Of a stretch of DNA of 46,226 bases, positions 1-8,607 are shown piece after piece (the stretch's first letter is position 1; each line of letters opens with the position of its first letter). Position numbers and translations under genes: made by a program. This DNA is from Planctomycetota bacterium (lineage in GTDB: Bacteria > Planctomycetota > UBA8742 > UBA2392): the NCBI GenBank assembly GCA_022071975.1, contig JAJVIO010000037.1, positions 1-46,226 of the forward strand. Reading direction: 5' to 3'. Under the pieces are notes generated by a model that had not been told where the DNA came from, ran no database searches, and saw only the letters and a list, made by a program, of their open reading frames with translations.

Positions 1-2
1 GC

Positions 3-314
3 TCCTGGATGCCGTTCCGCTTCCCGGACCAGTGGCTGGCCTTCTGCGGCATCATGCGCCGCGTGCTGGCGGCCAACGGGCTGATCCACAGCAAGCACGC
101 CGACACCTACCGCAAGCTGCTGGATGAAACGCCGCCGGTCGAGATCGAGGGCGAAATCGAGGATCGCATCAAGCTGACCCGCACGCCGATCAACCCGGCC
201 AGGTGCTGGGAAAACCGAGGCGCGGAAACCATGGCCGACCTCGCCGAGCGCCTGTGGCACGAAGTAGACCACCCACCCTACCCGCCACCCAGAAAGCAAT
301 GCGCACCTGACTGA
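3..314 (+). CDS. Partial hypothetical protein (C-terminal end)
   Basis: The reading frame is open to the left edge and ends at TGA 312-314, so this is probably the C-terminal ~100 residues of a longer gene; the ATG at 9 is simply the first one visible. The visible part is soluble and rich in charged residues and Trp, and ends in a Pro-rich tail (DHPPYPPP). I recognise no domain. The frame is co-directional with nothing else nearby and is followed by two hairpin repeats and the dnaK terminator. Coding status rests on an uninterrupted frame with normal-looking residue composition, so it is likely but not certain. Confidence 0.5.
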   Translation, partial: SWMPFRFPDQWLAFCGIMRRVLAANGLIHSKHADTYRKLLDETPPVEIEGEIEDRIKLTRTPINPARCWENRGAETMADLAERLWHEVDHPPYPPPRKQCAPD

Positions 315-320
315 CGTGAT

Positions 321-337
321 GCAGGCGCCCCGCCTGC
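321..337. repeat. Short intergenic hairpin (7-bp stem)
   Basis: GCAGGCG and CGCCTGC flank a 3-base loop, starting 7 bases after the stop of the partial ORF. No T-run follows, so it looks like a REP-type palindrome and not an intrinsic terminator. Confidence 0.5.
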
Positions 338-366
338 ACTACTCTCAAGGCTCGACGGTGGAAGAA

Positions 367-391
367 GGACAGGCACCAAAGGTGCCTGTCC
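367..391. repeat. REP-like palindrome, family GGACAGGC
   Basis: An 11-bp perfect inverted repeat (GGACAGGCACC / GGTGCCTGTCC) with an AAA loop. A second copy at 28002-28028 differs by one complementary pair change in the stem (A-T to G-C), which argues that the folded form matters. It lies in the gap between the partial ORF and the dnaK terminator. Confidence 0.8.
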
Positions 392-418
392 CTGGCAGCG
401 CATTCGCTACCAGTAAAC

Positions 419-447
419 AAAAACCCGGGGCGGTTTCCCGCCCCGGG
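419..447 (-). terminator. Intrinsic terminator of dnaK
   Basis: On the minus strand, CCCGGGGCGG and CCGCCCCGGG form a perfect 10-bp GC-rich stem with a 4-base GAAA loop, followed by five T (419-423 read as A on the plus strand). It lies 24 bases downstream of the dnaK stop codon. Confidence 0.92.
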
Positions 448-470
448 TAAGGGTTGCGCTGTTTGCGCGT

Positions 471-2414
471 TTACTTGTTGTCGTCCTTCACGGAGTAGTC
501 GGCGTCTACTACTCGGTCGCTGCCGCCGCTGGTTTCCGTGCCTACGCCGCCGCGCTTCTGGGCTTCTTCGGCTGCTTTACGCATGTCTTCCTGCTCTTTG
601 GGGCTGGCGTTGGCGTAAATCTTCTCCGCCAGCTTGTGGCTGGCCTTGGTGAGGGCTTCCGTGGCCTGCTTGATCTTGGCCACGTCCTCGCCCTTCATGG
701 CCTCTTCCAGCTCTTTCTTCCTGTCTTCGATTTCCTTCTTGCCGGCCTCATCCAGCTTGCCGCCGTGCTCTTCCAGCATCTTGGCGACGCTGAAGGCCAT
801 GCGGTCGCCTTCGTTCTTCGCGTGGATCAGCTCGACGCGCTTCTCGTCGTCGGCCGCGTGGGTTTCGGCTTCGCGGCGCATGCGCTCGATCTCGTCCTTG
901 CTGAGGCCGCTGTCGGACTTGATCTCGATCTTGGCTTCCTTGCCGGTGCCCTTGTCCTTGGCGCTTACCTTCAGGATGCCGTTGGCGTCGATGTCGAACT
1001 TCACCTCGATCTGCGGCATGCCGCGCGGGGCCGGCGGGATGCCCGTCAGGTCGAAGCTGCCCAGCAGCCGGTTGGCGGACGCGATCTTGCGCTCGCCCTG
1101 GTAGACCTTGATGGTCACGGCCGTCTGGTTGTCGGCGGCGGTGCTGTAGGTCTGCTCCTTGCTGGTGGGGATGGTGGTGTTCTTGGGGATCAGCACGTTC
1201 ATTTCGCCGTGCAGCACCTCCACGCCCAGGCTGAGCGGCGTGGCGTCGAGCACCAGGATGTCCTTGAACTCGCCGGTGGCAACACCGCCCTGCACCGCGG
1301 CGCCGAGCGCGACCACTTCGTCGGGGTTCAGGCCGCGGTTGGGTTCGCGCCCGAAGATCTCTTTGCAGATGGCCTGCACCTTGGGGATGCGCGTGCTGCC
1401 GCCGACCAGCAGGACCTCGTCAACCTCGCTGGCGCTCAGGCCGGCCTCGGTCAGGGCCTGCTTGGTGGGGCCGACCAGGCGGTCGAACAGCTTGGCGGCC
1501 AGGCTCTCGAACTTGGCGCGGCTGATGCTCATCTGCAGGTGCTTCGGCCCGCTGGCGTCGGCGGTGATGAAGGGCAGGTTGACCTCGGTCTGTTCGGTGG
1601 TGCTGAGGTCGCACTTGGCCTTCTCAGCCGCTTCTTTCAGGCGCTGCAGGGCCATCTGGTCTTTGCGCAGGTCGATGCCCTGCTGCTTGTTGAATTCGTC
1701 GGCGATGTGGTCGATCAGCACCTGGTCGAAGTCGTCGCCGCCGAGGTGGCCATCGCCGGTGATGCTGAGCACCTGGAACACGCTTTCGCCGCCTTCGCTG
1801 GAGACTTCCAGGACGCTGACGTCGAACGTGCCGCCGCCCAGGTCAAACACCGCGAACTTGCCCTGCTTGCGCTTGTCGAGGCCGAAGGCCACGCAGGCGG
1901 CGGTCGGCTCGGGCAGCAGGCGCAGAACCTTCAGGCCCGCGATCTCGCCGGCCTCCTTGGTGGCCTGGCGCTGGGCGTCGTTGAAGTAGGCCGGCACGGT
2001 GATGACGGCCTGGGTGACGGGCTCGCCCAGGTAGGCCTCGGCGGTCTTCTTCAGGTCGCTGAGGATCATGGCGCTGATTTCCTGCGGCGTGTACTCCTTG
2101 CCGCGGGCCTTGACCTTCACCATGTCGGCTGCACCGCCGGTGACTTCATAGGGCACCAGCTTCTCTTCGCTGGCGACCTCGTTGTGGCGGCGGCCCATGA
2201 AGCGCTTGATGCTGAAGATGGTGTTGGTGGGATTGGTGACGGCCTGGCGCTTGGCCATCTGGCCGATGTGGCGCTCGCCGTTTTCGGCGAAGCTGACGAC
2301 CGAGGGAGTGATGCGCGCGCCGCTGGGGTTCGCGATCACCTTGGGTTCCTTGCCTTCCATGACGGCCACCACCGAGTTGGTGGTGCCGAGGTCGATTCCG
2401 ACTGTCTTGCCCAT
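471..2414 (-). CDS. dnaK: Molecular chaperone DnaK (Hsp70)
   Basis: ATP-dependent cytoplasmic Hsp70 that binds and releases unfolded polypeptides with DnaJ and GrpE. The protein begins [14 protein letters not shown], the diagnostic phosphate-1 motif. It carries [12 protein letters not shown] (phosphate-2) and [12 protein letters not shown] (adenosine loop), then the substrate-binding domain and a charged helical lid. At 647 residues it has normal family length. I chose the ATG at 2414 because AGGAG lies 7 bases upstream on the coding strand and the protein then starts exactly like other DnaKs; an upstream in-frame extension to 2516 has no homology. The tail ends SVKDDNK, slightly different from the usual EEVDD-type end. 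No grpE or dnaJ is adjacent, so the gene stands alone, closed by its own terminator at 419-447. Confidence 0.98.
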   Translation of the reverse strand: MGKTVGIDLGTTNSVVAVMEGKEPKVIANPSGARITPSVVSFAENGERHIGQMAKRQAVTNPTNTIFSIKRFMGRRHNEVASEEKLVPYEVTGGAADMVKVKARGKEYTPQEISAMILSDLKKTAEAYLGEPVTQAVITVPAYFNDAQRQATKEAGEIAGLKVLRLLPEPTAACVAFGLDKRKQGKFAVFDLGGGTFDVSVLEVSSEGGESVFQVLSITGDGHLGGDDFDQVLIDHIADEFNKQQGIDLRKDQMALQRLKEAAEKAKCDLSTTEQTEVNLPFITADASGPKHLQMSISRAKFESLAAKLFDRLVGPTKQALTEAGLSASEVDEVLLVGGSTRIPKVQAICKEIFGREPNRGLNPDEVVALGAAVQGGVATGEFKDILVLDATPLSLGVEVLHGEMNVLIPKNTTIPTSKEQTYSTAADNQTAVTIKVYQGERKIASANRLLGSFDLTGIPPAPRGMPQIEVKFDIDANGILKVSAKDKGTGKEAKIEIKSDSGLSKDEIERMRREAETHAADDEKRVELIHAKNEGDRMAFSVAKMLEEHGGKLDEAGKKEIEDRKKELEEAMKGEDVAKIKQATEALTKASHKLAEKIYANASPKEQEDMRKAAEEAQKRGGVGTETSGGSDRVVDADYSVKDDNK

Positions 2415-2660
2415 GATGTTCTCCTGCCGGGCATGTTGGCCCGCGTAATAGTTGTAGAAGATGTATGCAAGCCCGGTGCCAACCCTGCGGGGACACACGC
2501 TAAGTGTTGCCTTCAAAAGGTCTTAGGTTGCGAAGCACCCACTGACACACCTGCCATTCCTGCAGGAACGGCAGTGATGGATTGGGTGGGATTCCAAGCC
2601 TGCCAATTAGGCTGCCTGATCGGCATGGCCCGGTCCGGCGTGACTCATTAGACTGCGCCC
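2415..2660. promoter_or_regulatory. Divergent intergenic region dnaK / sheath gene
   Basis: This 246-bp region must hold promoters for dnaK (leftward) and the sheath gene (rightward). At 2551-2574 there is a 24-bp near-perfect palindrome: CTGCCATTCC, then central TGCA, then GGAACGGCAG, with one mismatched pair. It could be an operator or a transcript hairpin. I see no CIRCE element and no convincing sigma-32 promoter with correct spacing. Confidence 0.45.
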
Positions 2661-4361
2661 ATGAGCGACGATAAACGAGTAAAAGGTTTCTCCGACAGCA
2701 GCTTCGGCTTCGGCCCCAGCGACCACCCGGAAGTGCGGGCGCTGCCCTTCCGCATCATGGCGGTCGGCAACTTCTGCGGTGTCAACCGCAGCGAAGCTCG
2801 CAACCCGGCCGTGATTGACGCCTACGACCTCGACAAGGTGCTTGCGCAATTCTGGCCGCGGGCGCTGTTCGAAGTGGCGAACGAGTTGGGCTCCGGCAAA
2901 ACCATCGAGATCGATTTCACGCCCCAGTCGCTGAAGGACTTCGAGCCCGCCGCCATGGCCGCGCGCATCAAGGCGCTGGCGCCGGTGGCGGACTTCATTG
3001 CGCGCGCCAAGGGCCTGGCCGAAGGCACGCTGAAGCCGGCCGAGTTCAAGCGCGACTTGGCGCCCATCCAGGCCGTGCCGGCCCTGCGCGACGCGCTGGA
3101 TGCGGTGCTGGACAAGATTGGCCCCTCGGCCGGCTCAGGGCAAGTGGCGCGGACCAACGACAAGTCGGACAAGGACGTGGACGCCATCTTCAACATGGTC
3201 GAGCAGAAGAAGCCGGCCGGCGGCTCGGCCATCGAGAGTTTCGCGGCGGGCCTGGGCGGCGGCGGGCAGAAGGGCATCGACGTCGGCGACGCGGTCAACC
3301 TTGCCCAGAAAGTGCTCGAGAAACAGCTGCGGCCGGTGCTGGAGCACCCGCAGCTGATCGAGCTTGAGCGCAACTGGCGCGGTCTCAGCCTGCTGTGCAA
3401 GCGCGGCAAGGGCGCGCAGATCGAGGTGTTTGACGGGGACTTCGACGCCTGGCAGGAGCGCGTGCAGCAGCGCGAGTACGCGGGCGCCAGTGAGGCGCCG
3501 CTCAGCCTGGTGGTGCTGTGCGATGAAATCGAGAACTCGCCCGCGGGCCTTGAACAACTGCAGCAGTGGGGTGACGCGGGCGGCGAAATCCAGTGCCCCG
3601 TGGTGTTTGACGCCGGCACGCTGGTCGGCGAAAGCGCGAGCGCGCTGGCCAAACGCGACCACCCGGCCGGTCTGTTCGACGACGCGCGCTTCGACAAGTG
3701 GCGCGCCCTGCGCGACAAGGACGAATCGCGCTGGTTGTGCGCGGCGATCAATCCGTTCGTACTGCGCCCGGCTTACACGCGCAAGAAACACGGCGCGGAA
3801 GCGCCCGAGCTGTACGGCTCGCCGGCGTGGCTGGTGGCGGCCGCCGTGGCGGGCAGCATGCGCAACACGGGCTGGCCGGCCTCGCACACCGGCGCGCAGG
3901 CCGGCGAGGTCGAGCAGCTGCCGATCGTCGCGCACGAAGACGGCGCGGAATACCCGCTGGAGACCACGCTCAGCGACCGCGCGCTCAAAGACCTGGTGAA
4001 GGCCGGCTTCACGCCGCTGATGTGCCAGCCCAACAACGACAGCGCCTGGGTACTGCTCGCGCCCACGGTGCACAAGCCCAGCAAGGCCGAAGAGGAAGGC
4101 AAGCTCGGCACCCTGGCCTACCAGCTGCTGGCAGCGCGGATCGGCGAGCTGCTGATGCTCAACAAGGGCAAGCTGGTGGTGGGCGGCGACCTGCAGGCCA
4201 GCGCCGAGAACTGCGCGAAGTTCCTGGGCGGCCTGCTGGCTGACAGCGGCCCCGGCGCCAACATCAATATCGGCGCCCAGGGCCAGACGCTGGTGCTGAA
4301 CATCCGCACCGGCAAGGAGCTGCTGGGCGGTGTCGAGTTGCAACTCGGCATCAACGTTTAG
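2661..4361 (+). CDS. Fused TssB-TssC-like contractile sheath protein
   Basis: Resembles both sheath subunits of type VI secretion systems joined in one 566-residue chain. Residues ~26-110 look like TssB/VipA (PFRIMAVGNFCGVNR, a DLDKVLAQFWPR stretch, then IDFTPQSLKDFEP). Residues ~200-566 look like TssC/VipB (LEHPQLIELERNWRGLSLL, then FDKWRALRDKDESRW and INPFVLRPAYTRKK, with the usual ordered C-terminal half). In canonical systems the two are separate genes that interlock to form the contractile tube. No other T6SS gene (tssK, hcp, vgrG, clpV) is in the window, so the gene is isolated here. The start ATG has only a weak ribosome site. Family assignment is from remembered motif patterns; the fusion itself is directly visible as one uninterrupted frame. 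Confidence 0.8.
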   Translation: MSDDKRVKGFSDSSFGFGPSDHPEVRALPFRIMAVGNFCGVNRSEARNPAVIDAYDLDKVLAQFWPRALFEVANELGSGKTIEIDFTPQSLKDFEPAAMAARIKALAPVADFIARAKGLAEGTLKPAEFKRDLAPIQAVPALRDALDAVLDKIGPSAGSGQVARTNDKSDKDVDAIFNMVEQKKPAGGSAIESFAAGLGGGGQKGIDVGDAVNLAQKVLEKQLRPVLEHPQLIELERNWRGLSLLCKRGKGAQIEVFDGDFDAWQERVQQREYAGASEAPLSLVVLCDEIENSPAGLEQLQQWGDAGGEIQCPVVFDAGTLVGESASALAKRDHPAGLFDDARFDKWRALRDKDESRWLCAAINPFVLRPAYTRKKHGAEAPELYGSPAWLVAAAVAGSMRNTGWPASHTGAQAGEVEQLPIVAHEDGAEYPLETTLSDRALKDLVKAGFTPLMCQPNNDSAWVLLAPTVHKPSKAEEEGKLGTLAYQLLAARIGELLMLNKGKLVVGGDLQASAENCAKFLGGLLADSGPGANINIGAQGQTLVLNIRTGKELLGGVELQLGINV

Positions 4362-4377
4362 CCCGGTGTCGAACGCT

Positions 4378-4398
4378 CGCCACGGCATCGCCGTGGCG
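4378..4398. repeat. 9-bp stem hairpin after the sheath gene
   Basis: CGCCACGGC, a 3-base ATC loop, then GCCGTGGCG, 16 bases past the sheath gene stop and just before the next ORF. There is no T-tract, so it is a REP-like palindrome and not a classic terminator. Confidence 0.6.
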
Positions 4399-4411
4399 CT
4401 ACTATCCACTT

Positions 4412-4900
4412 ATGGATGCGTTTGACCTGTTTGTGATCGCGCGGGCCCTGCATGTGCTGGGCGTGGTGGCGTGGATCGGCGGCGTTGCCTTCGTGACCAC
4501 CGTGCTGATCCCGGCCCTGCGCCGCATGCCGGAGGCCGACAAGCGCATGGAGTTGTTCGAGAAGCTGGAAGGCCGTTTCTCGCTGCAGGCCAAGGTCACC
4601 ACGCTGATCACCGGTGCCTCGGGCTTCTACATGGTGCACTTCCTGGGCGTGTGGGATCGCTTCCTGCAGCCGCGCTTCTGGTGGATGCACGCCATGGTGC
4701 TGGTGTGGGTAATCTTCAGCCTGGTGCTGTTCGTGCTTGAGCCCCTGGTGCTGCACCGCAAGTTCAAGGAAATGGCCCAGCGCGACCCGGAAGGCACCTT
4801 CCGCAAGCTGCACCTCATGCACGTGGTGCTGCTGACGCTCAGCCTCGTAACCGTAGCCGGAGCCGTAGCCGGCACCCGCGGCATCCGCTTCTTCCTGTAG
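4412..4900 (+). CDS. CopD-like four-helix integral membrane protein
   Basis: A 162-residue protein with about four membrane helices. The first helix carries RALHVLGVVAWIGGVAFV, the His-containing signature of CopD/DUF2269-type small membrane proteins, some of which are suspected to bind haem or copper. A second possible ligand lies in the last helix region (KLHLMHVV). Helices lie roughly at 5-30, 55-75, 88-112 and 133-155, with Arg/Lys-rich loops between. It follows the sheath gene by 50 bp, separated by a hairpin, and is followed 9 bases later by a REP copy. The function is not established. The family call is moderately secure; a copper role is inference only. Confidence 0.65.
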   Translation: MDAFDLFVIARALHVLGVVAWIGGVAFVTTVLIPALRRMPEADKRMELFEKLEGRFSLQAKVTTLITGASGFYMVHFLGVWDRFLQPRFWWMHAMVLVWVIFSLVLFVLEPLVLHRKFKEMAQRDPEGTFRKLHLMHVVLLTLSLVTVAGAVAGTRGIRFFL

Positions 4901-4909
4901 GGCGACAAG

Positions 4910-4938
4910 CCCGGCCTGCAAAGGCCGGGGATCAGCAG
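4910..4938 (+). repeat. REP copy, left end of RAYT unit
   Basis: A palindromic core (CCCGGCCT, loop GCAA, AGGCCGGG) followed by the tail GATCAGCAG. It is the exact reverse complement of 5547-5575. It begins 9 bases after the stop of the CopD-like gene. Confidence 0.88.
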
Positions 4939-4989
4939 GGGGAAGCGTTCCACCACTGAGTCGCGTTCATCGAAGCGAATGATGAACCG

Positions 4990-5484
4990 CTACTCTTCCG
5001 GCAGGTCCTCACCCTGCTCGAGAAGCACATAGTCAATCGCGGCGGAAACGGACTCAGGAGTGTCCAACACCCTCTTGTTCCCGCTGCTTGTCCAGACAGG
5101 TGTGTTCCGATCGACCAGTCCTGCGTCCCGTAGAGCGCGAGTGGACCAAGCCTTCACGTTATGCAGCACGCGGTCAACAGAATCATGTGCCGCGACGACC
5201 AGGTGCACGTGATTGGTGCGAACATTGAGCGCAAGAATCTGTCGACCCCGCTTTCCGCAATCGCTTTCGATCGCGCGGCGAACGCAGCCTCTTTGTCGCG
5301 CATCGAGGATCAGCGGCGGATGATTCATGCGCCGCCGGTTGGCGGCTTCCAGCAAAGGGTCATGGCCCAGGAACTTCTCACGGAATGTATTGCCCTTGCG
5401 GTCCACGGAACCGCGTTCGTCACCGTGAAGCCAGGTACCAAAGGTGTTCCAGGTCAGCAGGTAGATGGCTGGGCGCTCTGGCAT
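4990..5484 (-). CDS. REP-associated tyrosine transposase (RAYT, Y1/HUH family)
   Basis: A 164-residue single-strand DNA transposase of the IS200/IS605 Y1 superfamily, predicted to bind and cleave REP palindromes. The HUH metal motif is NHVHLVV (His92, His94). The likely nucleophile is Tyr152 in AIDYVLLEQG. The N-terminus YLLTWNTFGTWLHGDERG is characteristic of the subgroup. All catalytic residues are present and the frame is intact, so it may be active. The matched inverted REP copies on either side are its probable substrates. Other palindromes in the window differ in sequence, so whether this enzyme handles them is unknown. Confidence 0.9.
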   Translation of the reverse strand: MPERPAIYLLTWNTFGTWLHGDERGSVDRKGNTFREKFLGHDPLLEAANRRRMNHPPLILDARQRGCVRRAIESDCGKRGRQILALNVRTNHVHLVVAAHDSVDRVLHNVKAWSTRALRDAGLVDRNTPVWTSSGNKRVLDTPESVSAAIDYVLLEQGEDLPEE

Positions 5485-5546
5485 GGATTGACCTGTATGG
5501 CTGCGTTGCCGCTTCGATGCACGATATCACACGTACGACTCGCAGG

Positions 5547-5575
5547 CTGCTGATCCCCGGCCTTTGCAGGCCGGG
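5547..5575 (-). repeat. REP copy, right end of RAYT unit
   Basis: An inverted copy of 4910-4938. On the plus strand its hairpin is followed by TTTCTTTCG, so it may also act as a weak terminator upstream of the peptidase gene. Confidence 0.88.
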
Positions 5576-5614
5576 TTTCTTTCGTTTGCTGCTAACATCC
5601 GCGCGGAGACTGCT

Positions 5615-7360
5615 ATGGCCAAGACGACTGCATCCACGACTGCGATCCCGGCACTGCTCTTTACCGTTTCGATGCCCGACCCGGCCTCGCATACCTTTGA
5701 GGTTGAGGTCGCCGTGCGTGGCGTGGGCGACTCCTGTGTGCTGGCCTTCCCGGCCTGGACGCCCGGCAGCTACAAGATCCGCGAGTTCGGCAAGAACGTC
5801 AGCGCCTTCAAGGCCACCGGCGCCAAGGTCGAACTGCTGGACAAGCAGCGCTATCAGCTTAGCGGCATCAAGGGCGCCGCCACCGCGCGCTTCAGCTATT
5901 ACGCCGACGAGCTTTCCGTGCGCACGCCGCACCTCGACGACAGCCACGGCTTCTTCCTCGGCACCAACCTGCTGCCGTACCTTGAGGGCCATGACGGCCT
6001 GCCGGCCAAGGCCGCGCACACCGTCAGCATCCGGCCATTCAAAGGCTGGAAGGTCGCGACCTCGCTGCCCGCCGTGAAGGGCGAGGCGAACACCTGGGCC
6101 GCTGACGATTATGACGTGCTGGGCGACACGCCCTTCGAGATCGGCACCCACGAGGTGCGCAGCTTCAAAGTGCGCGGCATCACCCACGACGTGGCCTTTT
6201 ACGGCTACGGCAACTATGACGCCGCGCGCATCGTGGAAGACACCCGCAAGATCGTGGAGACGCAAGCCAAGAACTTCGGCGGCCTGCCCTACGACTACTA
6301 CCTGTTCATCCATCACATCACGCCCGATTCCGGCGGCGGCCTCGAGCACCTGAACAGCTGCGTGTGCGGCTGGAACAGCTGGCAGTTCAAGAAGGAAGAC
6401 GACTACCAGAAATTTATCAGGCTGGTCAGCCACGAGTTCTTCCACGTCTGGAACGTCAAGCGCATACGCCCCAAGATTCTCGGGCCCTTCGACTACCGCA
6501 GCGAGCAGCACACACGCGCGCTCTGGATCATGGAGGGCATGACCCAGTACTACGAGCGCCTGTGGGTCGCCCGCGCCGGCGTGTGCAAGCCCGATGCCGT
6601 GCTGAAGTCTTTCGCCGAGACCATCGAGCGCGAAGACAACCGCCCCGGCCGCAAGGTCATGAGCCTCGAGGAATCCAGCTGGCTGGCCTGGACCAAGCTG
6701 TACATGGCCGACGAGAACTTCCTGAACACGGGCGTGAGCTACTACAGCCGCGGCGCGCAGGTCGGCCTGCTGCTGGACGCGAAGATCCGCAACGCGACCG
6801 GCGGCAAGCGCAGCCTCGACGACGTCATGCGCATCGCCCATGAGCGCTACGGCTGGCCGAAACCCGGCTTCCCGGAAGGCGCCTGGGAGGCCCTGTGCGA
6901 GGAAGTAGCCGGCGTGAAGTTCACTCGCTTCTGGAACGACCACGTCAAGGGCACCCGCGAGCTCAACTACGACGAGGTGCTCGACTGCTACGGCCTCGAG
7001 CTCACCCGCGACAAGCAGGGCGACTCACCCTGGCTCGGCATCACCACGGCCAAGAAGGCGGGCCATCTACAGATCACGGCCGTGCATGCGGAAGGCCCCG
7101 GGCGCAAGGCGGGCCTGCAGCCGCGCGACGAGCTGCTGGCGCTGGACGGGCACAAGATCGACGCCGGCAGTTTTGACGAGCGCGTGAGTGAACTCAAGCC
7201 GGGCAGCCAGTGCACGCTGACGCTGTTCCGGCGCGAGAAGCTGGTGACCGCGAATCTGAAGGTAGGCAAACAACCGACCGGCAAGCTGCAGCTCAAGCCG
7301 CTGAAACGCCAGAGCGCCGCCCAGAAGCGCAACTTCAAGGCCTGGGTGGGCAAGCGCTAG
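5615..7360 (+). CDS. M61 family metallopeptidase with PDZ domain
   Basis: A 581-residue peptidase of the glycyl-aminopeptidase family M61. The N-terminal beta-domain (about 10-170) includes PAWTPGSYKIREFGKNV, typical of the family. The catalytic domain has GGGLEHLNS and the zinc motif SHEFFHVWNVKRIRP (His272/Glu/His276 region), with the third ligand Glu in IMEGMTQYYERL. A PDZ domain (~470-555, WLGITTAKKAG then LQPRDELLALDG) probably binds substrate C-termini. I chose the ATG at 5615 (GGAG 7 bases upstream) over a TTG at 5564 that lies inside the REP copy. No clear signal peptide follows this start, which would place it in the cytoplasm. Its stop overlaps the convergent cyclase gene by 4 bases. 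Confidence 0.93.
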   Translation: MAKTTASTTAIPALLFTVSMPDPASHTFEVEVAVRGVGDSCVLAFPAWTPGSYKIREFGKNVSAFKATGAKVELLDKQRYQLSGIKGAATARFSYYADELSVRTPHLDDSHGFFLGTNLLPYLEGHDGLPAKAAHTVSIRPFKGWKVATSLPAVKGEANTWAADDYDVLGDTPFEIGTHEVRSFKVRGITHDVAFYGYGNYDAARIVEDTRKIVETQAKNFGGLPYDYYLFIHHITPDSGGGLEHLNSCVCGWNSWQFKKEDDYQKFIRLVSHEFFHVWNVKRIRPKILGPFDYRSEQHTRALWIMEGMTQYYERLWVARAGVCKPDAVLKSFAETIEREDNRPGRKVMSLEESSWLAWTKLYMADENFLNTGVSYYSRGAQVGLLLDAKIRNATGGKRSLDDVMRIAHERYGWPKPGFPEGAWEALCEEVAGVKFTRFWNDHVKGTRELNYDEVLDCYGLELTRDKQGDSPWLGITTAKKAGHLQITAVHAEGPGRKAGLQPRDELLALDGHKIDAGSFDERVSELKPGSQCTLTLFRREKLVTANLKVGKQPTGKLQLKPLKRQSAAQKRNFKAWVGKR

Positions 7361-8607
7361 GCTTGACCATTCGGCTTGTCCGCCGGCGGGTTGCCGAAGT
7401 TGGTTGAATCAACCAGGTCGCTGATCGGCTTCACCAGCGGGTTCGAGGGCCGGCGCTTCCTGCGGATCACCACCTGGTTTCGCCCCAGGTCCTTGGCGTC
7501 GTACAGGGCCGCGTCGGCGCGGCTGAAGAAGCTGGAGTCGTCCTCGCCGGCGATCAGCTCCGCCACGCCGAAGCTGGCGGTGACCTTTCGGCCGGGCAGC
7601 ATGGGCTCTTTCTCGATCAGCTGGCGCAGGCGTTCGCAGACCAGGCCGGCATTCTCGGCGTCGGTTTCCTCCATCAGGATGGCGAACTCTTCGCCGCCCC
7701 AGCGGAAGACGTCGTCGGTGCGGCGCATGGTGGCGGTCAGGATGTTGGCGATTTTCACCAGTACCTCGTCGCCCTTGTTGTGGCCGAAGGCGTCGTTGAC
7801 GGTTTTGAAGTGGTCGATGTCCAGGATCGCCATGGAAACCGGGGTGCGGCGCCGGGCCTGGCGGGCACGGGCGCGGCGCATGGAGGTCGAAAACACGCGG
7901 CGGTTGAACAGGCCGGTCAGGGCATCCTGCATGGCCATGCTCTCGAACTTGTCGGCCTTGTGCAGGGCGGAGCCGTAAGCCAAGCGCAATCGCGCTAAAC
8001 CAGCGACCAGGACCAGGAAGATAGGCGCGCCGACGATGTAGGTGATCAGGAACTCATGGATGAACTCATCGGATACGGGGTAGTCCTTCAAGGTCAGGAA
8101 AAGCAACAAGGCGGCAACCGCGACAGAATAGTAGCTGAAGCCGGCAATGAACGCGCCACGCCCGGGATTCAGGAACACGAACAGGCAGGAAGCCAGAATC
8201 ATCCAGACCGACAAGGAACTCAGGAACTGAACGTCATGCCCGTAGTTCGCGGTGTACCAGAGGCCGACCAGGAAGCGCTCCATCACAATGCCCGGCCCCA
8301 GCAACAAGGCAACGACACGAATCCGCCGCACGTTGTTTGAGCGCGTGAAACCACACCACACCCACAGTGCGGCAAACGCGCCGCCAGCGGGGATCAGCTG
8401 GTAGCGCTCAAACCAGGTGTCCGTGCCCAGCAGCATGTTGGCCAACGCCAGCACAATCGACGCCGCCGCAAACAGCGGCAGCAGCACCAGCAGCATGGCG
8501 CGCTCAAGCTGTTGCGGCCGGAACGTCATGTCAGGCGCCGGGCACAGCAGGATGGACTTGATACCCGCGAACTTCTTGCACCCGGTGAGTGTCGATTCAA
8601 CGTGCAC
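7357..8607 (-). CDS. Membrane-anchored diguanylate cyclase (GGDEF)
   Basis: Makes the second messenger cyclic di-GMP from two GTP. The N-terminal ~200 residues hold about six hydrophobic helices with no recognised sensor domain. The C-terminal GGDEF domain has DALTGLFNRR, DIDHFKTVND, and an intact active site WGGEEFAIL (~300). The product-inhibition I-site RxxD is present as RRTD, at the canonical five-residue distance. A basic tail follows. I place the start at GTG 8607 because GGAGG lies 8 bases upstream; a GTG at 8646 or the ATG at 8529 are alternatives. It has its own AT-rich upstream region at 8608-8796. What it senses is unknown. Confidence 0.9.
   Translation of the reverse strand: MHVESTLTGCKKFAGIKSILLCPAPDMTFRPQQLERAMLLVLLPLFAAASIVLALANMLLGTDTWFERYQLIPAGGAFAALWVWCGFTRSNNVRRIRVVALLLGPGIVMERFLVGLWYTANYGHDVQFLSSLSVWMILASCLFVFLNPGRGAFIAGFSYYSVAVAALLLFLTLKDYPVSDEFIHEFLITYIVGAPIFLVLVAGLARLRLAYGSALHKADKFESMAMQDALTGLFNRRVFSTSMRRARARQARRRTPVSMAILDIDHFKTVNDAFGHNKGDEVLVKIANILTATMRRTDDVFRWGGEEFAILMEETDAENAGLVCERLRQLIEKEPMLPGRKVTASFGVAELIAGEDDSSFFSRADAALYDAKDLGRNQVVIRRKRRPSNPLVKPISDLVDSTNFGNPPADKPNGQA

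Larger units (their letters stand above)
4910..5575. mobile_element. RAYT transposase unit bracketed by inverted REP copies
   Basis: A REP-associated tyrosine transposase gene (4990-5484) lies between two perfect 29-bp inverted copies (4910-4938 and 5547-5575). Each copy holds a hairpin of 8-bp stem CCCGGCCT/AGGCCGGG plus a short GATCAGCAG tail that faces inward on both sides. This is the arrangement described for RAYT/REP systems. I see no target-site duplication, as expected for Y1 enzymes. Confidence 0.85.

Noticed and set aside
2415-2516. N-terminal extension of dnaK by 34 codons
   Set aside because: The residues match nothing in Hsp70s and the internal ATG at 2414 has a good ribosome site and the canonical DnaK beginning.
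2421-2520. Heat-shock sigma-32-like promoter for dnaK
   Set aside because: TTGAA and CCCC words are present on the minus strand but about 19 bases apart, which does not fit the sigma-32 spacing.
636-2651. A 671-codon open frame on the plus strand opposite dnaK
   Set aside because: It is the antisense shadow of a GC-rich gene: low-complexity Ala/Gly/Val/Leu/His composition, no domain, and the opposite strand is a textbook DnaK.
3135-4409. A 424-codon frame opposite the sheath gene
   Set aside because: It is a shadow frame rich in Ala, Arg, His and Gln with no recognisable motif, and it covers the intergenic hairpin.
5564-5614. Upstream TTG start for the M61 peptidase
   Set aside because: It lies inside the REP repeat and lacks a ribosome site; ATG 5615 has GGAG at proper distance.
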